Below are positions 23,824-31,996 of a stretch of 64,000 bases of DNA, piece after piece. The notes under the pieces are model-generated. The model did no database searches, was not told the DNA's origin, and saw only the letters and a list, made by a program, of their open reading frames with translations. Each line of letters starts with the position of its first letter. The first letter of the stretch is position 1. Made by a program: the position numbers and the translations under genes. Source of the DNA: an uncultured Alistipes sp. (GTDB lineage: Bacteria > Bacteroidota > Bacteroidia > Bacteroidales > Rikenellaceae); NCBI RefSeq assembly GCF_949296715.1, contig NZ_CASFQD010000057.1, positions 74,584-138,583 on the forward strand. Reading direction: 5' to 3'.

Positions 23824-24483
23824 TCAGCGGGGAAGCTTCTGCCCGGCGGCGATGATCTCGGCCATGGTGAAATCCTCGGGGTAGTCGATATCCAGCCCCT
23901 CGATGCGGTCCACAACGGCCATCCACGGGTGGTCGCCGATGCGGCGTCCGCGGTCGCACCACAACTCGCGCGGGAAGATGAAGAAGGCGCTGGTCTCGAT
24001 GTAGACCGGTTCGATGGTCTGCGTGCGCGGGATGGCGTCGAGCGAGTAGTTGAGCGGCCGCCCCCCGTACCAGGCGAAGGTGCGGATGCACTCGGCGCTG
24101 AAGGCCGAGTCGTACTCGCCCGTGCGGACCCGCCCGAGGGCGTCGGAGATCGTCGCCGCGCGGATGAAGGGCGACGTGGCGTGCGCCAGCACGTAGAGGT
24201 CGGCGTCGACCTCGTGCGTGAAGGCGTCGTAAATCTCGCGTCCGAGCGTCTCGTCGCGGTCGAGCGAGGCGTCGCGGCGCAGGAACCGCACCCCCTCGGG
24301 CAGCAGCGGACGGATCGACTCGTCGCTGCAGAAGACGTAGACCTCGTCGATCTCCGGCACGCGGCAGAGCGTCCGCAGGATGTGGCACATCAGCGGCTCG
24401 CCGCTCAACAGCCGGAGGTTCTTGCCCGCGACGCGCTGGCTGTTGAGGCGGATCGGGACGAAAGCGACGGTTTTCATGTTCAT
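23824..24483 (-). CDS. CMP-sugar (acylneuraminate-type) cytidylyltransferase
   Basis: A 219-residue nucleotidyltransferase of the NeuA/KdsB superfamily, activating a nonulosonic acid or related sugar with CTP. The CTP-binding motif is VAFVPIRLNSQRVAGKNLRL; EVYVFCSDESIRPLLP and DADLYVLAHATSPFIRAATI follow (conserved A-T-S-P-F), and VDRIEGLDIDYPEDF near the end carries the metal-binding acidic pair of the family. It is coupled to the LuxE-like gene: the ATG at 24483 overlaps the TGA upstream. ATG 24477 is an alternative. The exact sugar is unknown. Confidence 0.88.
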   Translation of the reverse strand: MNMKTVAFVPIRLNSQRVAGKNLRLLSGEPLMCHILRTLCRVPEIDEVYVFCSDESIRPLLPEGVRFLRRDASLDRDETLGREIYDAFTHEVDADLYVLAHATSPFIRAATISDALGRVRTGEYDSAFSAECIRTFAWYGGRPLNYSLDAIPRTQTIEPVYIETSAFFIFPRELWCDRGRRIGDHPWMAVVDRIEGLDIDYPEDFTMAEIIAAGQKLPR

Positions 24484-25454
24484 TGTACCAGCAGGTTGCA
24501 ACCCCGGATTTCGGCGTGGTCGATGCGCCCTTCGACGACGAACGAGCCGTCCGGAGCGACAACCCCGGCATCCTGCGTCTGGATGAAGGCGCAGGAGTAG
24601 ACGTTCGCCAGGTCGATGATGTTCAGTCCGCCGCGCGCACCGGGCGGCAGCAGGTCGAACGGGTCGTTGATGTCGCGGGCCACGACCCGCATCCAGGCCG
24701 GACAGCGGAAGCGGTTGCCGCCCGCGGAGTAGGCTTGCGACGTGAGCTCCGCCATGCCGTATTCGGAGTGTATTTGCGCAACGCCGAAGGCGTCGCAGAG
24801 AATCTTGTGGAAGGCCGCCTTGGGCAGTTCCTCGCGGTAGCCCTTCATGCCGCCGGTCTCCATGACGACCGTGTCGCGCAGCTTCGGGGCGTAGCGCTCG
24901 GCAAGGTCCCAGAGTGCATAGCTCACGCCCAGCAGAATCTTGGGCTTCGGGTCGCGTGCCATGTCGCGCAGCAGGGCGTCGTAATCGTCCAGGTAGAAGC
25001 CGCCCGAGCCGCAGTCGGCAATCAGCCGGTCGGCCATGTAGACGAGCGACGACCCCTTGCGCCGCAGGTAGTTGGGCAGCAGGGCGTAGAGGCTCCAGCG
25101 GGCCGGATCGCCGTAGAAGGTGCGGAAAGCGCCGCGGAAGGCCTGCTCGTAGAGCGCCAGCGAGCGCATCGGATGGCGCGACGAGGTCATGCCCGTCGTG
25201 GCGCTCGACGTGAAGACCGCCTCGGGGGGCGTGTCGCCGCAGCAGTAGACGTCGTGGCTCTTGAAGAGCACGATGGGCAGGAACGGGATGTCCCGCAGCG
25301 TGCGGACCGCATCGGGCTGCACGCCGACCAGGCGCAGGTAGTCGCGGTAGGGCGGGCAGGCCGCAGCCTGGTAGCGGAACAGCTCCAGCGCCGCAGTCTC
25401 GAAGGCCGCTTCGTCACCCGCCTGCAGGCGGAATATGTCGTCCGTGGAGATCAT
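24480..25454 (-). CDS. LuxE-like acyl-protein synthetase
   Basis: A 324-residue member of the LuxE/acyl-protein synthetase branch of adenylate-forming enzymes, which activate a carboxylic acid with ATP. Visible motifs are DIPFLPIVLFKSHDVY, the ATP-binding FTSSATTGMTSSRHPM, LVYMADRLIADCGSGG, VVMETGGMKGYREELP and QIHSEYGMAELTSQAYS. Such enzymes occur in Bacteroidota polysaccharide clusters, where they may acylate or aminoacylate a sugar. It forms a two-gene operon with the downstream cytidylyltransferase. ATG 25454 is preferred over a GTG at 25460, because the -7 box TACCTTTG (25460-25467) overlaps the latter. Confidence 0.85.
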   Translation of the reverse strand: MISTDDIFRLQAGDEAAFETAALELFRYQAAACPPYRDYLRLVGVQPDAVRTLRDIPFLPIVLFKSHDVYCCGDTPPEAVFTSSATTGMTSSRHPMRSLALYEQAFRGAFRTFYGDPARWSLYALLPNYLRRKGSSLVYMADRLIADCGSGGFYLDDYDALLRDMARDPKPKILLGVSYALWDLAERYAPKLRDTVVMETGGMKGYREELPKAAFHKILCDAFGVAQIHSEYGMAELTSQAYSAGGNRFRCPAWMRVVARDINDPFDLLPPGARGGLNIIDLANVYSCAFIQTQDAGVVAPDGSFVVEGRIDHAEIRGCNLLVQ

Positions 25455-25541
25455 CAGCACAAAGGTAGTGAAAAATCGGAGATATATTCCAGCATGAAGC
25501 CGCGAATCTCCGCGTTTCGGCGGCGCGGGGCAGTAATCACG

Positions 25542-25589
25542 CGAACGGCAACCGCCGGATGGTGAGATCCATCCAACGGTTGCCGTTCG
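25542..25589. other. Strong 48-nt hairpin downstream of infC
   Basis: A perfect 13-bp outer stem CGAACGGCAACCG / CGGTTGCCGTTCG (25542-25554, 25577-25589) encloses a second 6-bp stem GGATGG / CCATCC. No T-tract follows on either strand. It lies in the 305-base gap between infC and the LuxE-like gene, which has no gene but also holds a duplicated 20-mer and a C9 run at 25741. Confidence 0.7.
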
Positions 25590-25621
25590 GCTTCTGTCTG
25601 TCGGTTGCGGGAGAGCGGGCT

Positions 25622-25687
25622 GTACAGGACCTGCGGTATACGGTCGGCATGCCCCGGTGGCTTTTGCGGTACAGGCCCTGCCGTGTA
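25622..25687. repeat. Duplicated imperfect palindrome GTACAGGnCCTGC
   Basis: GTACAGGACCTGCGGTATAC at 25622-25641 and GTACAGGCCCTGCCGTGTAC at 25668-25687 are direct copies with three differences; each has internal dyad symmetry. Confidence 0.55.
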
Positions 25688-25759
25688 CTTGTCTGCACGC
25701 CTCGTCGGCCTGTCGGTCGCCCTTTCTACTCCTTCGGCGGCCCCCCCCCTCGGCAACGC

Positions 25760-26380
25760 CTATTTCTTGCTCTTGGGCGCGAGCATCATGTTCATCTTCT
25801 TGCCTTCGAGCTTCGGCATCATCTCCACTTTGGCAACCTCCTCCAGGTCGGTGGCGAAGCGCAGCAGCAGGATTTCGCCCTGCTCCTTGAAGACGATCGA
25901 ACGTCCGCGGAAGAAGACGTAGGCCTTGACCTTCGAACCCTCCTTCAGGAAGTTCATGGCGTGCTTGAGCTTGAAGTTGTAGTCGTGGTCGTCGGTCTGG
26001 GGTCCGAAACGAATCTCCTTCACGGTGACCTTCGCCTGGTTGGCCTTCAGCTCCTTGGCCTTCTTCTTCTGCTGGTAGAGGAACTTCTGGTAGTCGATGA
26101 TGCGGCAGACGGGCGGCTCGGCCTTCGGCGAAATCTCGACCAGGTCGAGCTCCATTTCGTCGGCCAGACGCAGGGCCTCGCGGATCGGCATGACCTTCGT
26201 CTCGGGGATGTTGTCGCCCACGACGCGCACCTCCGGAGCCGTGATCTGCTCGTTGATGCGGTGCGGGTTCTCCTTTTCGGGCGGCCGGTGGCCTGTGCGG
26301 TTGTTGGTGCCGGCTGCGGGTTTCGGCCGGTTATTCCCGGGGTTGAACGGCCTCGGCGGGAATGGTTTTGGTGCTGCGAT
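25760..26380 (-). CDS. infC: Translation initiation factor IF-3, probable AUC start
   Basis: IF-3 binds the 30S subunit and proofreads the start codon and initiator tRNA. The core begins RINEQITAPEVRVVGDN, continues with CRIIDYQKFLYQQKKKAKEL at the domain linker and ends with the C-terminal domain (FKLKHAMNFLKEGSKVKAYV). No ATG, GTG or TTG in frame precedes the conserved N-terminal domain before the upstream stop. The ATC at 26378-26380 begins a frame reading (M)AAPKPFPPRPFNPG, a plausible N-terminus of 206 residues in total. Rare AUU/AUC starts are known for infC and make IF-3 autoregulate. The rpmI and rplT genes that usually follow are absent. Confidence 0.93.
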   Translation of the reverse strand: MAAPKPFPPRPFNPGNNRPKPAAGTNNRTGHRPPEKENPHRINEQITAPEVRVVGDNIPETKVMPIREALRLADEMELDLVEISPKAEPPVCRIIDYQKFLYQQKKKAKELKANQAKVTVKEIRFGPQTDDHDYNFKLKHAMNFLKEGSKVKAYVFFRGRSIVFKEQGEILLLRFATDLEEVAKVEMMPKLEGKKMNMMLAPKSKK

Positions 26381-26434
26381 AGTTGTTGTGTGTTAAGTGG
26401 TTATTATTGTTTTCCTGTTGTTCCGCCCTGCGCC

Positions 26435-26461
26435 GGGGCCCCTCCTGCGGGAGAGGCCCCC
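26435..26461. other. Hairpin between thrS and infC
   Basis: GGGGCCCCTCC pairs with GGAGAGGCCCCC with one bulge. It lies 19 nt after the thrS stop and 55 nt before the infC start. It may be an attenuator or an mRNA processing or protection element; there is no T-tract. Confidence 0.45.
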
Positions 26462-26479
26462 GGTCGGGACGGCTTGCGG

Positions 26480-28441
26480 TTACTTGCTCTCGGGCCCCTT
26501 CAGCCGGTTGGCCTCGACCTCCTGCTTGACCAGACCGAGGATCAGGTCGCGGAACGCCTCCAGCGGCATCTGGCCCTTGTCGCCCTCGCCCTGTGCACGG
26601 ACCGACACGAGGTTCTCGGCCTCCTCCTTCTCGCCGACGATCAGCAGGTAGGGGATGCGCTTGAGCTCGTTGTCGCGGATCTTGCGGCCGATCTTCTCGT
26701 TGCGGTCATCCACCTCGCTGCGCACGTCGCTGGCGTTGAGGAACTCCGAAACCTTGTAGGCGTAGTCGTTGAACTTCTCCGAGATGGGGAGCACGACGAC
26801 CTGCTGGGGCGAGAGCCACAGCGGGAACTTGCCTCCCGTGTGCTCGAGCAGCACGGCCACGAAACGCTCCATCGAGCCGAACGGCGCGCGGTGGATCATG
26901 ATCGGGCGGTGGAGCTTGTCGTCGGCACCCTTGTAGGTGAGGTCGAAGCGCTCGGGCAGGTTGTAGTCCACCTGGATGGTGCCCAGCTGCCACTTGCGGC
27001 CGATGGCGTCCTTGACCATGAAGTCCAGCTTCGGGCCGTAGAAGGCAGCCTCGCCGTACTCGACGACGGTCGTGAGCCCCTTCTCCCTGGCGGCCTGCAT
27101 GATTGCGGCCTCGGCCTTCTCCCAGTTCTCGTCCGAACCGATGTACTTCTCCTTGTTGTTGGGGTCGCGCAGCGAAATCTGTGCCGTGTAGCTGTCGAAC
27201 TTCAGCGTCTTGAAGATGTAGAGCACGATGTCGATCACGCGCTCGAACTCCTCGAGCAGCTGGTCCGGACGCACGAACAGGTGGGCGTCGTCCTGCGTGA
27301 AGCCGCGCACGCGCGTCAGTCCGTGGAGCTCACCCGACTGCTCGTAGCGGTAGACCGTGCCGAACTCGGCCAGGCGCACCGGCAGCTCCTTGTACGAACG
27401 GGGCTTCGAGCGGTAGATCTCGCAGTGGTGCGGGCAGTTCATCGGCTTGAGCAGGTACTCCTCGCCCTCGATCGGGGTGTGGATCGGCTGGAACGAGTCC
27501 TTGCCGTACTTGGCGTAGTGGCCCGAGGTGACGTAGAGCTCCTTGTTGCCGATGTGCGGGGTGATGACCTGCTGGTAGCCGTACTCCTTCTGCACGTTGC
27601 GCAGGAACTGCTCGAGCCGGTCGCGCAGTGCGGCGCCCTTCGGCAGCCACAGCGGCAGACCCTGGCCCACGCGCTGCGAGAAGGTGAACAGCTCGAGGTC
27701 CTTGCCCAGCTTGCGGTGGTCGCGCTTCTTGGCCTCCTCCATCATCTGGAGGTACTCGTCGAGCATCGACTTCTTGGGGAACGAGATGCCGTAGATGCGC
27801 GTGAGCATCTTGTTCTTCTCGTTGCCGCGCCAGTAGGCTCCGGCCACCGACGTCAGCTTCAGGGCCTTGATGTAGCCCGTATTGGGGATGTGCGGTCCGC
27901 GGCAGAGGTCCGTGAACGCACCGTTGGTGTAGAACGAAATCGTACCGTCGGCCAGGTCCGAGATCAGCTCGACCTTGTACTGGTCGCCCTTCTCGGTGAA
28001 GGTGGCCAGTGCCTCGGCCTTCGGCACCTCGCGGCGCACGAGCGGCTCCTTGTTGCGGGCGAGCTCCTGCATCTTCTGCTCGATCTTCGGCAGGTCGGCC
28101 TCCGTAATGGGTACGGGCGAGTCGACGTCGTAGTAGAAGCCGTTTTCGATGGCCGGGCCGATGCCGAACTTGATGCCCGGGTAGAGCGCCTCGAGCGCCT
28201 CGGCCAGCAGGTGCGACGACGTGTGCCAGAAGGCGTGCTTGCCCTCCTCGTCGTCCCATTTGTAGAATTTGACCGAAGCATCCTCTTCGATCGGGCGCAT
28301 CATGTCGACGGTTGCGCCGTTTACCGAAGCAGCCAGCGAGTCAGCAGCTAAACGAGGGCTGATGCTCTCCGCGATCCGGTACGCTGTCGTCCCTTTTTCG
28401 AACTCCTTGACGGAGCCGTCGGGAAAAGTGATTTTGATCAT
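26480..28441 (-). CDS. thrS: Threonyl-tRNA synthetase
   Basis: A 653-residue class II synthetase that charges tRNA-Thr and edits mischarged serine. Domains: TGS (1-60, MIKITFPDGSVKEFE), the editing domain with HTSSHLLAEALEALYP (His of the second additional domain) and the DLCRGPH motif near 180, the catalytic core with motif 2 (RYEQSGELHGLTRVRGFTQD) and motif 3 (HRAPFGSMERFVAVL), and the anticodon-binding domain (PISEKFNDYAYKV to the end). Length is normal. It is upstream of infC on the same strand, the usual order. Confidence 0.97.
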   Translation of the reverse strand: MIKITFPDGSVKEFEKGTTAYRIAESISPRLAADSLAASVNGATVDMMRPIEEDASVKFYKWDDEEGKHAFWHTSSHLLAEALEALYPGIKFGIGPAIENGFYYDVDSPVPITEADLPKIEQKMQELARNKEPLVRREVPKAEALATFTEKGDQYKVELISDLADGTISFYTNGAFTDLCRGPHIPNTGYIKALKLTSVAGAYWRGNEKNKMLTRIYGISFPKKSMLDEYLQMMEEAKKRDHRKLGKDLELFTFSQRVGQGLPLWLPKGAALRDRLEQFLRNVQKEYGYQQVITPHIGNKELYVTSGHYAKYGKDSFQPIHTPIEGEEYLLKPMNCPHHCEIYRSKPRSYKELPVRLAEFGTVYRYEQSGELHGLTRVRGFTQDDAHLFVRPDQLLEEFERVIDIVLYIFKTLKFDSYTAQISLRDPNNKEKYIGSDENWEKAEAAIMQAAREKGLTTVVEYGEAAFYGPKLDFMVKDAIGRKWQLGTIQVDYNLPERFDLTYKGADDKLHRPIMIHRAPFGSMERFVAVLLEHTGGKFPLWLSPQQVVVLPISEKFNDYAYKVSEFLNASDVRSEVDDRNEKIGRKIRDNELKRIPYLLIVGEKEEAENLVSVRAQGEGDKGQMPLEAFRDLILGLVKQEVEANRLKGPESK

Positions 28442-28555
28442 AAAAAGTTATAAATTAGGTTTTCGGGGCCTTCGGCGCTTCCACAATTACGAGACGGAAT
28501 ACACCTCCGGTTTGTCCGGTTTTTTTCATCGTTTTTTCGCTCCGCATGTCATCGG

Positions 28556-29650
28556 CTATGCCTCCTTCTCGGTCTGCGGCAGTTCCTTGACGGAGACGTC
28601 GCGGTTCGACTTCTCGCGCTCGGCGCGCGGCAGCGGGTTGCTCGTCCATTCGGCCCACTCGCGGCGCCGCTGCACGATGTCGATCGCCGCATAGAGGGCG
28701 TTGCGCATCGACTGCGCGTCGGCCTTGTCCTGTCCCGCGATGTCGAACGCCGTGCCGTGGTCGGGCGAGGTCCGCACGACCGTGAGCCCGGCCGTGAAGT
28801 TCACGCCGTCGGGCGAGAGGCTCTTGAACGGCGCCAGCCCCTGGTCGTGGTACATGGCCAGGATGCCGTCGTAGCGCGTGTAGCCGCCTCCGGCGAAGAG
28901 CCCGTCGGCTGCAAAGGGCCCGAAGGCCAGCACCCCTTTCGAGAAGGCCTCGACGATGGCCGGGCGGATAATCTCCTCCTCCTCGCGGCCCAGCAGCCCG
29001 CCGTCCCCGGCGTGGGGGTTGAGCGCCATCACGGCGATGCGGGGCTCGACTACGCCGAAGTCCTCGATGAGCGAGCGGCGCAGGGTCAGCAGGTCCGCGA
29101 CGATCTTCTCGCGCGTGATGCTGCGGCTGATCTCCGAGACGGGGATATGCTTCGTGACGAGCCCCACGCGGAGGATGTCGCTGCACATGACCATCATCGG
29201 TTCGCCGCCGAATTCGGCGCCGAAGAACTCCGTGTGGCCCGTGAAGCGGAAGTCGTCGCTCTGGACCGTCTCCTTGTCGATGGGGGCCGTGACGACGGCG
29301 TCGAGCAGCCCCTCCTTCAGGTCGCGGGCTGCGGCGCGTCCCGCCTCGACGGCGGCGCGTCCCGCCTCGGGGGTCGGCTGCCCCGGCACGGGGGTGCCCG
29401 CATCGCCTGCGGCGACAAGGTTGACCTTGCCGCGCCGCGCCTCGTGTGCCGAGACGACGGTGTTCAGGGCGACGGGTTCGGTGTCGCGGAGCGTATTGCG
29501 GTAGAAGGCTGCGGCGGCGGGCGAGCCGTAGATGACGGGGGTGAACAGCTCCGTCATGCGCGGATCGGCCAACGCCTTGAGGATGACCTCCCAGCCGATG
29601 CCGTTCGGATCACCCTGCGTGATGCCTATCTTGAGTCTCTGTTCTGACAT
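28556..29650 (-). CDS. pdxA: 4-hydroxythreonine-4-phosphate dehydrogenase
   Basis: PdxA oxidises 4-hydroxy-L-threonine phosphate in the DXP-dependent route to pyridoxal phosphate. Signatures: GITQGDPNGIGWEVILKAL at the N-terminus, FTGHTEFFGAEFGG with a metal-binding His, ALNPHAGDGGLLGREEEEII, YDGILAMYHDQGLAPFKSLS with the second metal His, and VRTSPDHGTAFDIAG with the third. The protein has 364 residues; the C-terminal 25 (after WTSNPLPRAEREKSN) are charged and probably disordered. A TACTTTTG box at 29672-29679 lies 21 nt before the ATG. It is separated from thrS by 114 bases. Confidence 0.96.
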   Translation of the reverse strand: MSEQRLKIGITQGDPNGIGWEVILKALADPRMTELFTPVIYGSPAAAAFYRNTLRDTEPVALNTVVSAHEARRGKVNLVAAGDAGTPVPGQPTPEAGRAAVEAGRAAARDLKEGLLDAVVTAPIDKETVQSDDFRFTGHTEFFGAEFGGEPMMVMCSDILRVGLVTKHIPVSEISRSITREKIVADLLTLRRSLIEDFGVVEPRIAVMALNPHAGDGGLLGREEEEIIRPAIVEAFSKGVLAFGPFAADGLFAGGGYTRYDGILAMYHDQGLAPFKSLSPDGVNFTAGLTVVRTSPDHGTAFDIAGQDKADAQSMRNALYAAIDIVQRRREWAEWTSNPLPRAEREKSNRDVSVKELPQTEKEA

Positions 29651-29671
29651 GGATCGTTGTGTTTCAACTCA

Positions 29672-29679
29672 CAAAAGTA
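29672..29679 (-). promoter_or_regulatory. Putative -7 box of pdxA
   Basis: TACTTTTG on the minus strand, 21 nt before the ATG. No -33 TTG at 19-21 nt. Confidence 0.45.
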
Positions 29680-29871
29680 TAAAATATTCAGATACGTGGC
29701 ACGTCCTTCGGCAAAATCTGATGAAAAATGCGGATTCCGGCGAAAAAAGTCCCGTCAGCGCCTCCCGTTGCCCGCGCCGCGGGCTGCCGGACCTTTTCGC
29801 TGCCCGGCTGTTCGAGCGTCGCTTGGTTGTCCGGACACCGCCCGGGACCAGTCGGGCCGCGGGCGGGGCGG

Positions 29872-30642
29872 TCAGCTCTTTTTGGAACTGTCCGGCTGCG
29901 GGGTGTGGAGCCGCCGGCGGAACTCCGCGCAGACGATGCCCGTGGCCATGGCGACGTTGAGCGACTCGGTGGTGCGGCGGTCGGCCGGGTAGGGCGGGAT
30001 CAGGAGCTTGCGCGTGACGCTCCGCGCCGCGGCCCCGGAGACGCCGCGCCCTTCGTTGCCCATCACGACGATGCCTGCGGCCGTGAGATCGGCCGTGTAG
30101 ATGTCCTCCCCTTCGAGGAAGGTGCCGTAGACAGGTACGGCACGCGCCGTTTCGGCGGCGAGCCACGCCGCGAGGTCGGTGTAGTGGACCCTCACGCGCA
30201 GGATCGCCCCCATGGTCGCCTGCACGACCTTCGGGTTGAAGCAGTCGGCCGAGTTCTCCGAGCAGACGATGTCGCGGATGCCGAACCAGTCGGCCAGGCG
30301 GATGATCGTGCCCATGTTGCCGGGGTTCTGCACCTCGTCGAGCGCGAGGACCAGCTGCCGCTCCGGCGCGGCATCGGTGAGGCGGTAGCGGGGTATCTCG
30401 ACCAGCGCCAGCGAGTTGTTGGGTGTCTTGAGCAGCGACAGCCGCTCCATCTCGTGCGGCGTGACGGTCTCGACATCGGGGCCCTCGAAGACACCCTCGA
30501 GGGCGTAGATGCGCCGCACGCGCAGGTGCGAGGTGCGCAGTTCCGAGATGAGCTTCGCTCCCTCGGCGACGAAGAGCCCGCTTTCGGTGCGGCCGCGTTT
30601 GTCGGCCAGCGAGCGGACGAGTTGCAGTTCGGCCCGTGTCAT
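29872..30642 (-). CDS. SpoU/TrmH-family RNA 2'-O-methyltransferase
   Basis: A 256-residue SPOUT enzyme that methylates the ribose of tRNA or rRNA using S-adenosylmethionine. An N-terminal substrate-binding domain (LVRSLADKRGRTESGLFVAE) precedes the knot domain with motif 1 ALDEVQNPGNMGTIIRLAD, motif 2 GIVVMGNEGRGVS and motif 3 SLNVAMATGIVCAEF. The target cannot be told (23S Gm2251-type or tRNA). Start at ATG 30642, which overlaps the stop of rnz (ATGA); the longer reading frame upstream is the rnz antisense-like frame. Last gene of a lipoprotein-rnz-spoU run. Confidence 0.92.
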   Translation of the reverse strand: MTRAELQLVRSLADKRGRTESGLFVAEGAKLISELRTSHLRVRRIYALEGVFEGPDVETVTPHEMERLSLLKTPNNSLALVEIPRYRLTDAAPERQLVLALDEVQNPGNMGTIIRLADWFGIRDIVCSENSADCFNPKVVQATMGAILRVRVHYTDLAAWLAAETARAVPVYGTFLEGEDIYTADLTAAGIVVMGNEGRGVSGAAARSVTRKLLIPPYPADRRTTESLNVAMATGIVCAEFRRRLHTPQPDSSKKS

Positions 30643-31562
30643 CGTTGTTTCTCTATGGTGAAGGTGTGCCCCTCGGTGGCGGGGTAGGTCTCCGGAAAGA
30701 GCGCCCGGGCCTCGTCGACGAGCACCTGCTCGTCCTTGTAGCGCGACGAGTAGTGCCCGATCACGAGCCGTCCGGCCCCCGCCTTCAGGGCGGCTTTCGC
30801 TGCGTCGGCCGTCGTCGAGTGGCCCCGTTCGCGGGCCGAGCGCTGCTCGGCGGCGGCGTAGGTCGCCTCGTGGTACATCAGGTCGACGCCCCGGCACAGT
30901 TCCGCGGCCCTGGCCGAGAAATTCGTGTCCGAAAGGTAGGCATAGGCCCGCGGCCGGTAGGGGCGGTAGGTGAGCTCTTCGTTGGGCAGCGTCTCCCCGT
31001 TCGCGAGCGTCACCGCCTCGCCGCGCTTCGCCGCGGCGATCTGTGCGATCGAAAGGCCGTATTTCGTGATCTTGAACTTGTCGACGTTGAGCGGTGGCTC
31101 CTTCTCACGGAAGAGGACCCCGGCGCACGGCACGCGGTGGCGCAGCGGGATGCTCCACACCTCCAGCGTGCGGTTCTCCATGAGCAGCGCGTGCTGCGTC
31201 GTGTCGACCTCGTGCCACTCCACCGTGTAGGGCAGTTCGCGGTCGAGGAACCGCAGGTGCGCGGCCAGCATCTCGCCGAACGGCGCCGGGGCGTAGACCG
31301 GCAGCGGCGTGCAGCGGCCGTAGAGCCCGAGCGTCGAGAGGAGCGGGAAGAGCCCGTAGAGGTGGTCGCCGTGCAGGTGCGAGAGAAAGACGGCCCTAAG
31401 CTTCAGCGGGTTGATCCCCGCACGGATGAGCTGCTGCTGCACCCCTTCGCCCGCATCCACGAGGTAGTACTGCTCGTGGATGTTGACCGCCTGGGCCGAC
31501 GGATGCCGGTTGGCGGTGGGCTTGGCCGAGGCACAGCCGAGGATCGTGACCGAGAAGCTCAT
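30639..31562 (-). CDS. rnz: Ribonuclease Z
   Basis: A 307-residue metallo-beta-lactamase endonuclease that trims tRNA 3' ends that lack an encoded CCA, as for both tRNAs in this window. Zinc motif 1 is FLSHLHGDHLYG near residue 60; the other ligands lie in IPLRHRVPCAGVLF, YLSDTNFS and GHSTTADAAKAA, and the last His in LVIGHYSSRY. Length is that of the short RNase Z form. It overlaps the downstream methyltransferase gene by 4 nt and starts 3 nt after the upstream lipoprotein gene. Confidence 0.96.
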   Translation of the reverse strand: MSFSVTILGCASAKPTANRHPSAQAVNIHEQYYLVDAGEGVQQQLIRAGINPLKLRAVFLSHLHGDHLYGLFPLLSTLGLYGRCTPLPVYAPAPFGEMLAAHLRFLDRELPYTVEWHEVDTTQHALLMENRTLEVWSIPLRHRVPCAGVLFREKEPPLNVDKFKITKYGLSIAQIAAAKRGEAVTLANGETLPNEELTYRPYRPRAYAYLSDTNFSARAAELCRGVDLMYHEATYAAAEQRSARERGHSTTADAAKAALKAGAGRLVIGHYSSRYKDEQVLVDEARALFPETYPATEGHTFTIEKQR

Positions 31563-31565
31563 GGG

Positions 31566-31973
31566 CTATTTGCGGTATTTGAGGAAGGTCGCTTCGAGGC
31601 GGTTCGAGACCGTGACGTTGCGCTGGGTCGTGGCCGTGCGGGTGCTGCTGCCGTCGTTGTGCTGCTCGATGTGCTCGGTCGTCGTGTAGGTCGGTTCGGA
31701 GACCGTGCGGCCGATGCCCTCGAAGACGACGGCGTCGGCGCCCTTCTCGCGGGCCCGCTTCTCGATGACCTCTTGGGCCTTTTCGAGCGTGCCGAAATAC
31801 TGTGGGGTTGCGGTGATGCGCCCCATCGTCTCGTAGTCGCGCGTGACGTCGTCCCAGCTGAAGAACAGTTCGGGCGCGTCGGTCGCCGGGTAGGCCTTGC
31901 CGATGTAGGTGGTCTGCACGGCGCAGGACGCCGTGCACAGGGCAGTGCAGAGAAGCAGCAGAATCCGTTTCAT
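31566..31973 (-). CDS. Small lipoprotein of unknown function
   Basis: A 135-residue product with lipobox TASC at about residue 17 (MKRILLLLCTALCTASCAV). The mature part starts with TTYIGKAYPATDAPELFFSW and continues with GTLEKAQEVIEKRAREKGAD and VVFEGIGRTVSEPTYTTTEH, a short alpha-beta fold similar in style to periplasmic small domains of the YdgH or DUF4156 type, though I cannot assign the family. Thr-rich stretches follow. It sits between trxB and rnz on the same strand. Confidence 0.75.
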   Translation of the reverse strand: MKRILLLLCTALCTASCAVQTTYIGKAYPATDAPELFFSWDDVTRDYETMGRITATPQYFGTLEKAQEVIEKRAREKGADAVVFEGIGRTVSEPTYTTTEHIEQHNDGSSTRTATTQRNVTVSNRLEATFLKYRK

Positions 31974-31996
31974 CGTGTCGTCTGTCTCTTGTCGGG

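Noticed and set aside
25559..28351. A 930-codon open frame on the + strand opposite infC and thrS
   Set aside because: It is the antisense shadow of two universally conserved genes in a high-GC genome; its product is His/Leu/Val/Arg-rich with no domain.
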